DNA from: an uncultured Eubacteriales bacterium
GTDB taxonomy: Bacteria > Bacillota > Clostridia > Oscillospirales > Oscillospiraceae
DNA: 46,288 nt
Reading direction: 5' to 3'
NCBI GenBank assembly: GCA_900548615.1
Contig: URKW01000005.1
Coordinates: forward strand, 1-46,288
Made by a program: the position numbers and the translations under genes
In this document: positions 1-8,902 of the stretch, one piece after another
Layout of the letters: each line of letters begins with the position of its first letter
Numbering within the stretch: position 1 is the first letter of the stretch
The notes under the pieces: model-generated
The model's input: only the letters and a program-made list of their open reading frames with translations
Told to the model about the DNA's origin: nothing
The model's database searches: none

Positions 1-68
1 CTATTTTTTCTCAATTATCCTGTCCGAATTTCTCAAAAATCGTGTCGCGCTACAGGAGGAAGAACCAG

Positions 69-638
69 TTGACAGATAAAGAGTTACATAAGCTGAATCG
101 AAAAGAGCTGTTGGAGCTGATGCTGGATCAGAGCCGCCAGTTGGACGACCTGCGGGAGCAACTGCGGCAGGCGCAGGAACAGCTGGCAAGCCGGCAGCTG
201 CTGTTGAACAAGGCCGGGTCTATCGCAGAGGCGTCCTTGCAGCTGAACCGGGTATTCGAGGCGGCGCAGGCGGCAGCGGAGCAGTATCTGGAAAACGTGC
301 AGACTCTCAGCGGCCGACAGACGGAGGTCTGCCAGCAGCTGGTAGATGAAAGCCAGCAAAAAGCCGATACGCTGCTGAACGAGACGCAGACCCGCTGCCA
401 GATCATGGAAGCCGAGACGCAGGCCAGATGTCAGGCGATGGAAGCGGAAACGCAGGAGAAATGCCGGATTCTGGAGACTGAGACCCGTGAAAAATGCGAG
501 ACCATGACCCGGAAGGCGGAGGAACAGGCCAATCAGGCATGGCAGCAGGCGCAGGAGAAGATACAGCAGGTCATCGACCAACACAGCGCCCTGAAGGATC
601 TGCTGAACATCATCAGCAAAGAGGCAACGGAAGCATGA
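69..638 (+). CDS. Coiled-coil protein at head of pilus operon
   Basis: Predicted soluble coiled-coil protein of 189 residues with no membrane segment and no recognised enzyme domain. I chose the TTG at 69 because a perfect AGGAGGA (54-60) lies 8 nt upstream; the GTG at 42 would put that Shine-Dalgarno inside the gene. The product then begins MTDKELHKLNRKELLELML, followed by a long heptad-rich helix. Residues about 105-148 are four tandem 11-residue units (33-bp units at 381-512), each with a cysteine after Arg or Lys. The stop overlaps the next gene's ATG (ATGA), so it is translationally coupled to signal peptidase. Position suggests a cytoplasmic or membrane-associated accessory of pilus assembly; that is inference. 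Confidence 0.8.
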   Translation: MTDKELHKLNRKELLELMLDQSRQLDDLREQLRQAQEQLASRQLLLNKAGSIAEASLQLNRVFEAAQAAAEQYLENVQTLSGRQTEVCQQLVDESQQKADTLLNETQTRCQIMEAETQARCQAMEAETQEKCRILETETREKCETMTRKAEEQANQAWQQAQEKIQQVIDQHSALKDLLNIISKEATEA

Positions 639-1213
639 AAGAAAATTTGACACAGCCGACTACGGCGCAGTTGGAAGCGGAGGTTGCCCGCGTCAGCTAC
701 CGTTCCCGTTTCGGCAGGGTGCTGCGCAGCACCATTTACGCGCTGGTCATCGTGGCGGCGGTGGCGGTGCTGATCGCCACACTGTGGCTGCCCATCCTGC
801 AAATTTACGGAAGCTCCATGACCCCTACGCTGGAAGAGGGCGAGATCGTGGTGGCGGTAAAGGGCTCCCGTTTTCGCACCGGCGATGTGATCGCCTTCTA
901 CTACAACAACAAGATGCTGGTGAAGCGCGTGATCGCTTCTGCCGGACAGTGGGTGAATATTGACGAGGACGGCACGGTCTACGTAGACAACGTTAAGATC
1001 GACGAGCCGTATCTGACGGAAAAAGCCTTTGGCGACTGTGACCTGAAGCTGCCCTATCAGGTGCCGGACGGCCGGTTGTTCGTCATGGGCGACCATCGGG
1101 CCACCTCCGTGGACTCCCGTAACACGGTGGTGGGCTGCGTGGCGGAGGAACAGATCGTAGGAAAAATCGTGTTTTGCGTCTGGCCGATGGAACGGCTGGG
1201 ACGCGTCAGCTAA
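635..1213 (+). CDS. lepB: Signal peptidase I of the pilus operon
   Basis: Type I signal peptidase (S26 family), 192 residues. It would cleave signal peptides of secreted precursors on the outer face of the membrane. One N-terminal membrane helix spans about residues 33-55. The serine box YGSSMTPT gives the nucleophile Ser61 and the lysine box MLVKRVIA gives the general base Lys97. The later MGDHR..S.DSR box (151-162) is also present, so all catalytic elements are intact. The ATG at 635 overlaps the upstream stop; an upstream in-frame start at 494 would lie inside the coiled-coil gene and is rejected. A dedicated signal peptidase is a regular member of sortase-assembled pilus loci. Confidence 0.95.
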   Translation: MKENLTQPTTAQLEAEVARVSYRSRFGRVLRSTIYALVIVAAVAVLIATLWLPILQIYGSSMTPTLEEGEIVVAVKGSRFRTGDVIAFYYNNKMLVKRVIASAGQWVNIDEDGTVYVDNVKIDEPYLTEKAFGDCDLKLPYQVPDGRLFVMGDHRATSVDSRNTVVGCVAEEQIVGKIVFCVWPMERLGRVS

Positions 1214-1234
1214 CAAGACAGAGGAGGAAATGAT

Positions 1235-4200
1235 ATGAAGAAAGGAATGCGTTCCAACGCAGACGGCGTTCTGGAGAAGAAGCGCCGCAGTCAGAAGTGG
1301 AAGCGACTGGCGGGCGTATTGGGCTGCCTGGTGGTGATCGTAACCGCCTACGTGCTGATGCGGCCCGCCGAGACGCTGGAGCGTGAGTTAATCTGCGGCA
1401 TGGAGGAGCACCAGCACTCCGTGGAGCAGGGCTGCTACCAGGAGATAGCGGCGGAGCCTTCCCAGCCCATCTGCGGCATGGAGGAAGCAGGCCACGTTCA
1501 CAGTGAGGAATGCTACAGCGCCGTGAGCGTGCTGACCTGCACGGAGCCGGAGGGCGGCGGGCACCAGCACGGCGAGAGCTGTTATACCATGGAAACCACT
1601 TTGATTTGTGATCTGTCGGAAGCCGATGGGCATACCCACACGGCGGAGTGCTACCCTGCCGAGGACGCGGAAGCTACTCCGGAGCTTAAACTGGTCTGCG
1701 AGCTGCCGGAGCATACCCACACCGAGGATTGCTATGCCGACGACGCGGCTCAGCATGCTCAGGTGGAGGAAGTGGCGGCGCTGATCGATGCACTGCCCAG
1801 TGCGGAGGAAGTGGAAGCCAGACTGGAGGAGCTGCTGGCAGCGGATGACGCCGAGGCTTACGATGCCTACTGCGCGGAGTTGGCCCGTCAGGTGGAGCAG
1901 GCCAACACGGCCTACGAAGCCCTGACCGACGAACAGAAGGCCCAGCTGAATATCGACAAGCTGACGGCGCTGTTTGTCTATCTCCCTGCAAAGGAAGGAA
2001 CCTTTACACTGACTGCGCCCGCTACCGAAAGCGGCATTGTTGTGACCATTTCTGGCGAGACGGCGTCGCTGCCCTTCCCGGTGGAGGAGTTGACCCTGAC
2101 TGCCGTCGAGGTGGAGGACGAGAACGCCAACGCACTGCGGGATGAAGCGCTGGAAAGCGAGGAACTGACGGCGGCGGAGAACTACATGCTGGACATCCGC
2201 CTGATGCACGGCGAAGAGGAAGTACAGCCCACCGGCCCTATCACGGTGACGTTCGCGGGTCTGCCGCTGGATGGCGGCGCGGATGTGGCGCTGGTCGACG
2301 ATGTTGATGACAACGCTGACACCGACACGGAGCCTATGGCATATCAGACAAAAGAAATGGCCGCGCAGGCCGTAGTGGCCAACGCGGCGGATGATATGGA
2401 TATGTCGGAGGAAACAACGGACGACACAGTAAATGACGCAGGCGAGAGTTCTGTGACCGGCCCCAAGGTTTACCAAATCGACGAGGACACCCAGCAGGCC
2501 ACGGAAGTCGACGTGGCGGTGAACGACGAAAATAATGTAGTGCTGGAAACCGACCAGCTTACGGATTTGTATAGTGTGTCGGTGTTGGCGATTGCAACGC
2601 AAGCGGCGGAATTCGTGAACGTTCGTGACGCAGACTCTCTAAGTCAAGCTCTCGAAAACGGTAAATCCGCAATGCTGGTCAAGGATATTTCTGTAGACAC
2701 AAGCCTACTTCAATATCCGTTGAAGGTTCGATCTGGAAAGACAGTTTCACTTGATTTGAATGGTTACAGACTATATTTTAGGAGTAGAGGAAACAATAAA
2801 GCGCTCTTTTACGTGTATAAAGACGCAACATTGACTATTTGTGACAGAAAAGCATCCTCTGTTTCTGAGTCTGTATCTACTGTAGTTAATTCAGCAGGTA
2901 ATGTGGCCAGTTGCGATGGCAATGTACTGACGTATTATGTCACAGCCAGCAAGGAAGATGACGCGACAAATCATACAACAGTCGAGAATACAACAAGGCA
3001 TGTCGTTACATTGGGAGGGGGAAATGCAGGAGCGATTGTAGGCATTAATGAGAAACGGTATAGAACTGACAGATATGCATTCTTAGTGGAGGGAACGCTA
3101 AATATTGAAGGCGGATATATCTGTAATTTCGGCGATGACAGCAATACCCTGAGCGCTATATGCGCAAATACCTCAACTAGTACCGTTATACTTTCCGGTG
3201 GCGTAATTGCCGCAAATAAATGCGACAAAGGCGGAGCTATCAGCTTAACTGGCGGTGCAAAGATGACAATGACAGGCGGCATTATCAGTGGCAACACTGC
3301 AATTAATGATGGTGGCGGAGTTTATTGTTCTGGTGCATCATTTAATATGTCAAATGGATATATTACCTGCAATTCCCAAAGTGAAGATATCGCTAGCGAG
3401 GGAGGCGGAGGAGTCTATCTCGACATTAAGGGAAAATTTGTTATGAGCGGCGGGTATTTAACAGGAAACAGCGCAGCCAGTCGCGGGGGTGGCCTTGCAA
3501 CATTTTATAATGATAACAAAGAGGTTGCAGCGGAGAATATAGCTACAGTAACGATTCAAGGTGGTTTTATTTCTGGAAATACAGCCCAAAATAATACAGG
3601 CGGCGGTCTTGATTTATGCACATCCAGTATTAGCAAAATAAAGACAGAGGACTCAAAAAGAATATATATTACCAATAATACCATGAAGGCGTTAAGACCA
3701 TGGGGTGGTGGTGGCATATATATAGGACATGGAGCAAAGTGTTATTTTCAGAATGTAATAATAACAAAAAATCACGCTAATGGCTTGGGTGGGGGACTTT
3801 CTACCTGCAACGCTAGCCATACATTTTTATATGTTGATAAGGGCGCTGCTATATTTAAGAACACCGATGGAAAAACAAATCCGCAGTTTTTCAAAAATCC
3901 TTCATCGACTACTGATCAGATTAGGTATAAATATAGCGGAACAACCGGAAACCCTTATCCATACTCTGTTAAAGACGCTGGTGCAGAGAGGGGAGATATC
4001 TTTTGCTGTGGAAAGACATTTCTTGTTGCAGGGATGCTGGGCAATGGAGAGCCTAAATGGAGTGGTAGCATAGATGGAGTTCGTTTACCTGCCCTTGCAA
4101 AAGATGATGTAGCTACGGCAGCGGTTGTCTTAGCGGCAAAAGCATCCCCGTCAAAAGACGATATCGAATATGCGCAGAAAACTGCCTCCATTTATATCAC

Positions 4201-5662
4201 CGGAAATCAGTCTGCAACTCATGGCGGCGGTATTATGAGCAACGGAATTTTGTACTTTGGAACGAATTATGAAGAAAATACAGTTCCATCAACACTCATA
4301 CTTGAAGGGAAAAAAATGTTGCTTGGTGCAGATAATACTCCTATAGGTGGCGCCGGTGGATATCAATTTCAGTTTTCAATTACAGATGTTACTAATTCAC
4401 AAAATCCGCAATTGATAAAGACGGTGACTGCAGCAGACAACGGAGAAATCTCAGCGACGCTTACCTTCTCCCAAAAAGGTGAATATGTATATAGGATTGC
4501 CGAAATTGTAGAGCATCCCCGGATCATGCAATATGATACTACTACGTATACAGTAAAAGTAAATGTTGACGAAAAAAAGGAATTGCTGGGCAGCCATTAT
4601 AGTACGCCAACAGGTGTATATGTACATCCATTTTCAGTAACTGTTACGAATGATAAGACAAGTGAAGTAGTATTTTCAACAAGCTATGACGGAGTAGGGA
4701 TTGATAAGACTACTGTAGTATATCTTTGCAGTACCGCTTCCGGTGGTGCGGCCTTTACCAACCAGCTGAAAGAAGAGGAATACACACTGGATATCACCAA
4801 GCAGGATGCTGCGACTGGAAAGGGTATCGGCGTAGCAACCTTTGAGATGCAAACCTTTGTAATGGATCCCAGACCTGTTGGTGTCGATAAGCCGGGTACT
4901 GGCAAGGAAATGTACATTGGCATGTACTGCGTCAAGGTCAAAGATGGTGTTTACCGTTATGTAGGTTATTCGTGGAAATCCGGTATGCCATCAAATATTG
5001 TCCGTGAGTTTGATACCGATACCAACGGAAAATTGCTGATCATTGGCTTGCCTGTCGGAAAATATCAAATGCGGGAAAAAACTGCGCCCGAAGGCTATCA
5101 GATAGCAGAACAGTGGAAAAAATGGAATGAAATTCCGCTAAATGCGACTGATATTCCCTCTGGTACAAAGACGATTACGGTGGCCGACCCGCCCGCCACG
5201 TATATATTCCAGTTCCTGAAGGTCAGCGAAGCCGACAAGACCAAGCCCGTTCCCAACGCGAAGTACAAGCTGCTGGACAGCACAGGCCAGGAGGTCAAGT
5301 TTACCAAAGCCGGTACGGAGTATCAGTACAGCACCAGCGGCACAGTTACCGAGCTTATCACGGACAAGGACGGCAGATTCCAGCTGACAGGCCTGCCGCG
5401 CGGCAGCTACACGCTGCGCGAGATCGAAGCGCCTGCCGGATTTGGCCTTGCGGACGATTATTCCTTCGAGCTTTCACCTGAAAAAACGGTGGATCAAGTG
5501 TTTACCTACACACAGGAGGAGCCTGTTGTATATGAGCTTCCCGAAACGGGCGGCGGTGGTGCAAAACCCTATGTTATCACCGGCGCGGCACTGTTGGTAG
5601 GCGCGGCATGCCTGACGGCTTGTCGTGACAAGCGCAGAAAGGCGGGTGGTCGTACTTCCTGA
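1235..5662 (+). CDS. Large LPXTG surface protein, probable pilus tip adhesin
   Basis: Cell-wall-anchored protein of 1475 residues, likely the tip or ancillary adhesin. Order of parts: basic N-terminus; membrane segment about 26-43; five C...HxH...CY repeats (about 54-168); a helical/alpha-beta linker; a Gly-rich right-handed beta-helix-like region with GG.I.GN..I repeats (about 463-1020); a Spy0128/FctA-like isopeptide pilin domain (about 1025-1175); two SpaA/CNA-B-type domains, each ending in an E-box such as YTLREIEAP; then sorting motif LPETGG (from 1435), hydrophobic helix and RRK tail. Codons for about 463-1167 are strikingly AT-rich compared with both flanks although the frame stays open, suggesting domain exchange. 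The ATG follows AGAGGAGG. Confidence 0.92.
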   Translation: MKKGMRSNADGVLEKKRRSQKWKRLAGVLGCLVVIVTAYVLMRPAETLERELICGMEEHQHSVEQGCYQEIAAEPSQPICGMEEAGHVHSEECYSAVSVLTCTEPEGGGHQHGESCYTMETTLICDLSEADGHTHTAECYPAEDAEATPELKLVCELPEHTHTEDCYADDAAQHAQVEEVAALIDALPSAEEVEARLEELLAADDAEAYDAYCAELARQVEQANTAYEALTDEQKAQLNIDKLTALFVYLPAKEGTFTLTAPATESGIVVTISGETASLPFPVEELTLTAVEVEDENANALRDEALESEELTAAENYMLDIRLMHGEEEVQPTGPITVTFAGLPLDGGADVALVDDVDDNADTDTEPMAYQTKEMAAQAVVANAADDMDMSEETTDDTVNDAGESSVTGPKVYQIDEDTQQATEVDVAVNDENNVVLETDQLTDLYSVSVLAIATQAAEFVNVRDADSLSQALENGKSAMLVKDISVDTSLLQYPLKVRSGKTVSLDLNGYRLYFRSRGNNKALFYVYKDATLTICDRKASSVSESVSTVVNSAGNVASCDGNVLTYYVTASKEDDATNHTTVENTTRHVVTLGGGNAGAIVGINEKRYRTDRYAFLVEGTLNIEGGYICNFGDDSNTLSAICANTSTSTVILSGGVIAANKCDKGGAISLTGGAKMTMTGGIISGNTAINDGGGVYCSGASFNMSNGYITCNSQSEDIASEGGGGVYLDIKGKFVMSGGYLTGNSAASRGGGLATFYNDNKEVAAENIATVTIQGGFISGNTAQNNTGGGLDLCTSSISKIKTEDSKRIYITNNTMKALRPWGGGGIYIGHGAKCYFQNVIITKNHANGLGGGLSTCNASHTFLYVDKGAAIFKNTDGKTNPQFFKNPSSTTDQIRYKYSGTTGNPYPYSVKDAGAERGDIFCCGKTFLVAGMLGNGEPKWSGSIDGVRLPALAKDDVATAAVVLAAKASPSKDDIEYAQKTASIYITGNQSATHGGGIMSNGILYFGTNYEENTVPSTLILEGKKMLLGADNTPIGGAGGYQFQFSITDVTNSQNPQLIKTVTAADNGEISATLTFSQKGEYVYRIAEIVEHPRIMQYDTTTYTVKVNVDEKKELLGSHYSTPTGVYVHPFSVTVTNDKTSEVVFSTSYDGVGIDKTTVVYLCSTASGGAAFTNQLKEEEYTLDITKQDAATGKGIGVATFEMQTFVMDPRPVGVDKPGTGKEMYIGMYCVKVKDGVYRYVGYSWKSGMPSNIVREFDTDTNGKLLIIGLPVGKYQMREKTAPEGYQIAEQWKKWNEIPLNATDIPSGTKTITVADPPATYIFQFLKVSEADKTKPVPNAKYKLLDSTGQEVKFTKAGTEYQYSTSGTVTELITDKDGRFQLTGLPRGSYTLREIEAPAGFGLADDYSFELSPEKTVDQVFTYTQEEPVVYELPETGGGGAKPYVITGAALLVGAACLTACRDKRRKAGGRTS

Positions 5663-5722
5663 CAACTATCCGCGCAAAAATCGGCACATACCAAAACCAC
5701 AAGGAAATTAAAAGGAGAAGAA

Positions 5723-7318
5723 ATGAAACACATGAAAAAGCTCGTCACATTACTGCTGGCGCTCATCATGGCGCTGGCACTGGTGGTTCCCGCTTCGGCA
5801 GCCACCGTGGAAAACAAAACAGGCCACGCCTACGAGGCCTATCAGATATTCAAGGGTACGCAGAGCAGTGACTCCTATGTACTTGCCGATGTGGAGTGGG
5901 GTTCCGATATCGACAGTACCCAATTTCTGAAAGCGTTGAAAACGGATGGCCGTCTTGTAGATAATGCTAATAAGCAGATCTTTGCCAACTGCGCAACCGC
6001 CGCGGACGTAGCGGAGGTTTTGAAAACCGAAGCGGATAACAGCAAGGTTGCTAAAGCCGTCGCCAATCTGGCAGCAAAACATCGAAAAACAACGTTCACC
6101 GCATCCATTGCTAAAGATGCCAAAAATGTTGAGTTGCCCGCCGGTTATTACCTGCTGGTTGATGTCACCACCCCCGGCGAGGGAGACGCCATGAACTCCG
6201 CGCTGCTGCAGGTGACAAATAAAGGCAATATTGTTCTTGATAAAAAGTATGACGTTCCCCAAGTCAACAAGAGCGTCAAGGATACCGACGATCAGTGGGG
6301 CGAAGCTGCAGACTGGTGCATTGGCTCCAACGTTCCTTTCCAGTTGATCGGTACCCTTCCCAGCAACTATGCCGATTACGAAACCTACAAGTATGTATTC
6401 CATGATACGCTGTCTTCTGCCCTGAAGTATAACGGTGATGTAACGGTTTACTTCCGCAGTGGCGATAAGGATACACAAATTGCCTCCTCCAACTTCACAG
6501 TTGATCCGCCTTCCGCGGCTACAGCTGGCGGCGGCACCTTAACGATCACCTTTAATGATTTGAAAAAGGTATCCGGTGTTAATATTACTTCTGGCGGCCA
6601 GATCGTTGTAAAGTACACTGCTAAGCTGCTCAATACTGCCGTGATCGGTCAGCCCGGTAACTCCAACGAGGTCTATCTGGAATATTCCAGCAATCCCAAC
6701 TTCTCCGGCACTGGTACGCCTCCCACCAGTGAGACTCCCAAAGATAGAGTTCTGGTGTTTACCTATCAGTTGGACATCAACAAGGTAGATGGCACAACTC
6801 CCACCAAGAAGCTGCAGAATGCCGAATTCAAGCTGAAGTGCATTGCTGCTGAAAAAGAGGTCACCTGGAACGGCAAGTGGGTCACTGTTGACGCCAACAA
6901 CAAAGTCACCGGTTGGGCAGATACGCAGGGTAAGGGTTCTACTCTGATCACTAACGCCAACGGTCTTGCCCAGGTTATCGGTTTGGATGCCGGTACATAT
7001 GAGCTGTATGAAACCAAGGCTCCCGGTGGTTATAACAAGTTGAAGGATCCTATTCAGATCGTCATTACTGCTACACTGGATAAGACCGAAGATAATCCTG
7101 CCCTGACCGCTTTGACCATCAAGGTTGATGACAGTGCAGCGAAAGCGGGCGATGTGACTAAGGGTACCGTTTCCACCACTGTCACCAATAACTCCGGTGC
7201 GACGCTGCCTGAGACCGGCGGCATTGGCACCACCCTGTTCTACATCATCGGCGGCGTGCTGATGGTGGGCGCGGCTGTGCTGCTGGTTACCCGCAAGCGC
7301 ATGAACAACACCAAGTAA
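5723..7318 (+). CDS. Major pilin (backbone) with LPETG motif
   Basis: Probable shaft subunit of a sortase-assembled pilus, 531 residues. It has a signal peptide (about 1-27, ending ASA), an N-terminal pilin domain, a fimbrial isopeptide D2-type domain, a C-terminal SpaA/CNA-B-like domain and LPETGG at 495 with hydrophobic helix and RKR tail. The segment VLDKKYDVP..NKSVKD (about 171-187) holds lysines in the place of the classical pilin motif that attacks the sortase acyl intermediate; the exact lysine is not certain. The E-box is YELYETKAPGGY. It has a strong Shine-Dalgarno (AAAGGAGAAG) and sits between the adhesin and a class C-like sortase, as backbone pilins do. Confidence 0.92.
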   Translation: MKHMKKLVTLLLALIMALALVVPASAATVENKTGHAYEAYQIFKGTQSSDSYVLADVEWGSDIDSTQFLKALKTDGRLVDNANKQIFANCATAADVAEVLKTEADNSKVAKAVANLAAKHRKTTFTASIAKDAKNVELPAGYYLLVDVTTPGEGDAMNSALLQVTNKGNIVLDKKYDVPQVNKSVKDTDDQWGEAADWCIGSNVPFQLIGTLPSNYADYETYKYVFHDTLSSALKYNGDVTVYFRSGDKDTQIASSNFTVDPPSAATAGGGTLTITFNDLKKVSGVNITSGGQIVVKYTAKLLNTAVIGQPGNSNEVYLEYSSNPNFSGTGTPPTSETPKDRVLVFTYQLDINKVDGTTPTKKLQNAEFKLKCIAAEKEVTWNGKWVTVDANNKVTGWADTQGKGSTLITNANGLAQVIGLDAGTYELYETKAPGGYNKLKDPIQIVITATLDKTEDNPALTALTIKVDDSAAKAGDVTKGTVSTTVTNNSGATLPETGGIGTTLFYIIGGVLMVGAAVLLVTRKRMNNTK

Positions 7319-7362
7319 CACTATCCCGATTCTCTCAATTACCCTACCCGTATGCTGCAGTG

Positions 7363-7386
7363 GGGGAGACGGTACGCCGTCTCCCC
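7363..7386 (+). promoter_or_regulatory. Perfect hairpin between major pilin and sortase genes
   Basis: A 10-bp perfect stem (GGGGAGACGG / CCGTCTCCCC) closes a TACG loop 45 nt after the pilin stop. No T-run follows, so it is not a standard terminator. It may stabilise the pilin mRNA 3' end or lower sortase expression relative to the abundant shaft subunit; this role is inferred. Confidence 0.55.
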
Positions 7387-7408
7387 GCCGCGGCAAGGAG
7401 GCTCCTGA

Positions 7409-8239
7409 ATGAAAAAGAAAAGCAGCTTTGTGACTGCCATCCTGATCGCCGCGCTTCTTGCCGGAGCGCTGCTGTTGTTGTATCCTACCGTCAGCGATTA
7501 CTGGAACTCGTTCCACCAGTCCCGCGCCATCGCCAGCTATGCCGAGCAGGTGGCCGATCTGGACGATACCACGTATGACCAGATTTGGGCGGATGCACGC
7601 GCTTACAATGAAACACTGGACAACAGCACAAGCCGCTTTGTCATGACCGAGGAGCAGAAGAAGATCTATGAAGCCCTGCTGAATATTGCGGACAACGGCG
7701 TCATGGGCTACATCGAGATTCCCAAAATAAAGTGTAACCTTCCCATCTATCATGGCACGGACGAGGCGGTTTTACAGATTGCTATCGGCCATGTGCAGGG
7801 CTCCTCGCTTCCTGCCGGCGGCGAGAGCACTCACTGTGTCCTGTCCGGCCACCGCGGTTTGCCCAGCGCCAAGCTGTTCTCCGATCTGGATCAGCTGACC
7901 GAGGGCGACGTATTCCTGCTGCGGGTGCTGGACGAGACACTGACCTACGAGGTGGATCAGATCCGCACTGTGCTGCCCGACGAACTGGACGACCTTGCCA
8001 TTGAGGAGGGCAAGGAGTACTGCACACTTGTCACCTGCACGCCCTATGGCATCAACAGCCATCGCCTGCTGGTGCGGGGACATCGGGTAGAGAATCAAGC
8101 CAGCGCGTCCACCATCCGCGTGACGGCGGACGCCATGCAGATCGAACCGCTGCTGATCGCGCCGTTGGTAGCGGTGCCCATGCTGCTGGTTCTGCTGGTC
8201 ATGGTACTGATACCCCATCGAACAAAAAAGAAAGGGTGA
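7409..8239 (+). CDS. Pilus-polymerising sortase (class C-like)
   Basis: Membrane transpeptidase of 276 residues that would polymerise pilins by joining the LPXTG threonine to a pilin lysine. It has an N-terminal membrane helix (about 7-25), the sortase barrel with catalytic His148 (LSGHRGLPSAKLF), Cys210 (LVTCTPYG) and Arg219 (SHRLLVRGHR), and a C-terminal membrane helix (about 247-270) typical of class C. The usual lid motif DP(W/F/Y) before the barrel is not seen: the corresponding stretch reads STSRFVMTEEQ. The ATG is preceded by AAGGAGG. It lies between the major and minor pilin genes. Confidence 0.93.
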   Translation: MKKKSSFVTAILIAALLAGALLLLYPTVSDYWNSFHQSRAIASYAEQVADLDDTTYDQIWADARAYNETLDNSTSRFVMTEEQKKIYEALLNIADNGVMGYIEIPKIKCNLPIYHGTDEAVLQIAIGHVQGSSLPAGGESTHCVLSGHRGLPSAKLFSDLDQLTEGDVFLLRVLDETLTYEVDQIRTVLPDELDDLAIEEGKEYCTLVTCTPYGINSHRLLVRGHRVENQASASTIRVTADAMQIEPLLIAPLVAVPMLLVLLVMVLIPHRTKKKG

Positions 8240-8245
8240 TGTAGG

Positions 8246-8902
8246 ATGAAACGCATCACAGCCCTTTTCCTGAGCATTCTGTTGCTGCTGAGCCTGTGCG
8301 TGACGGCTCTTGGCCATGAAGCGCCGGATCTCACGAAAAAGGGAACAATCACTATCCAATGGAAATTTCAGGGCGATGCGCTACCGGACGGCGCGCTGCG
8401 CGCCTATCGTGTTGGCACGCTAAAGGATACCGACGGCAACTTCAGCTTTGCGCCGCTGCCCGCCTATCAGGGCAAGGACTTGTCCGAAAAGAACCTGACG
8501 CCGGAGCTGGCGAAAGAACTGGCCGGAATGGTCAAGGCTTCCAGTGCCATTAAGCCCGCGTCGTTCAAAAGCGGCGTTGTGACCTTTGATAATCTGGAGC
8601 TGGGACTGTACCTGATCGTTCAGACGAAGAGCATTTCCGGCTACGAGAAGGTCGCACCGTTCCTGGTGTCCGTCCCTCTGTGGGACAAGGATCATTATCT
8701 GTACGAGATCAACGTTTCGGAGAAATTCGAGATCAAGAAGGAACCGCCTACCCCCGGAACGCCGGAAACGCCGGATCAGCCCGGTGATAAGCTGCCCCAA
8801 ACTGGGCAGGTAAATTGGCCTATGCCGGTGCTTCTGATACTGGGACTGGTACTGATTGTGACTGGCACGGCGCTGAAGAGGAAGTCGAAGCATGCGCGGT
8901 AA
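8246..8902 (+). CDS. Minor LPXTG pilin, probable basal subunit
   Basis: Small sortase substrate of 218 residues: signal peptide (about 1-23), one pilin/SpaA-like beta domain (about 30-165) with the conserved LGLYLIVQT segment, a Pro-rich linker (PPTPGTPETPDQPG), sorting motif LPQTGQ at 183, hydrophobic helix and KRKSK tail. Pro-rich linkers before the sorting motif are usual in basal pilins that tie the fibre to the wall; the basal role is inferred from size and linker. It starts 6 nt after the sortase stop and its end overlaps the next sortase gene by 11 nt. Confidence 0.88.
   Translation: MKRITALFLSILLLLSLCVTALGHEAPDLTKKGTITIQWKFQGDALPDGALRAYRVGTLKDTDGNFSFAPLPAYQGKDLSEKNLTPELAKELAGMVKASSAIKPASFKSGVVTFDNLELGLYLIVQTKSISGYEKVAPFLVSVPLWDKDHYLYEINVSEKFEIKKEPPTPGTPETPDQPGDKLPQTGQVNWPMPVLLILGLVLIVTGTALKRKSKHAR

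Noticed and set aside
533..1216. Minus-strand His-rich frame over signal peptidase
   Set aside because: Shadow of a well-supported gene; no ribosome site.
2620..4735. AT-rich stretch as a separate inserted gene or frameshifted region
   Set aside because: The adhesin frame runs through without stops and the domains are those expected of such adhesins.
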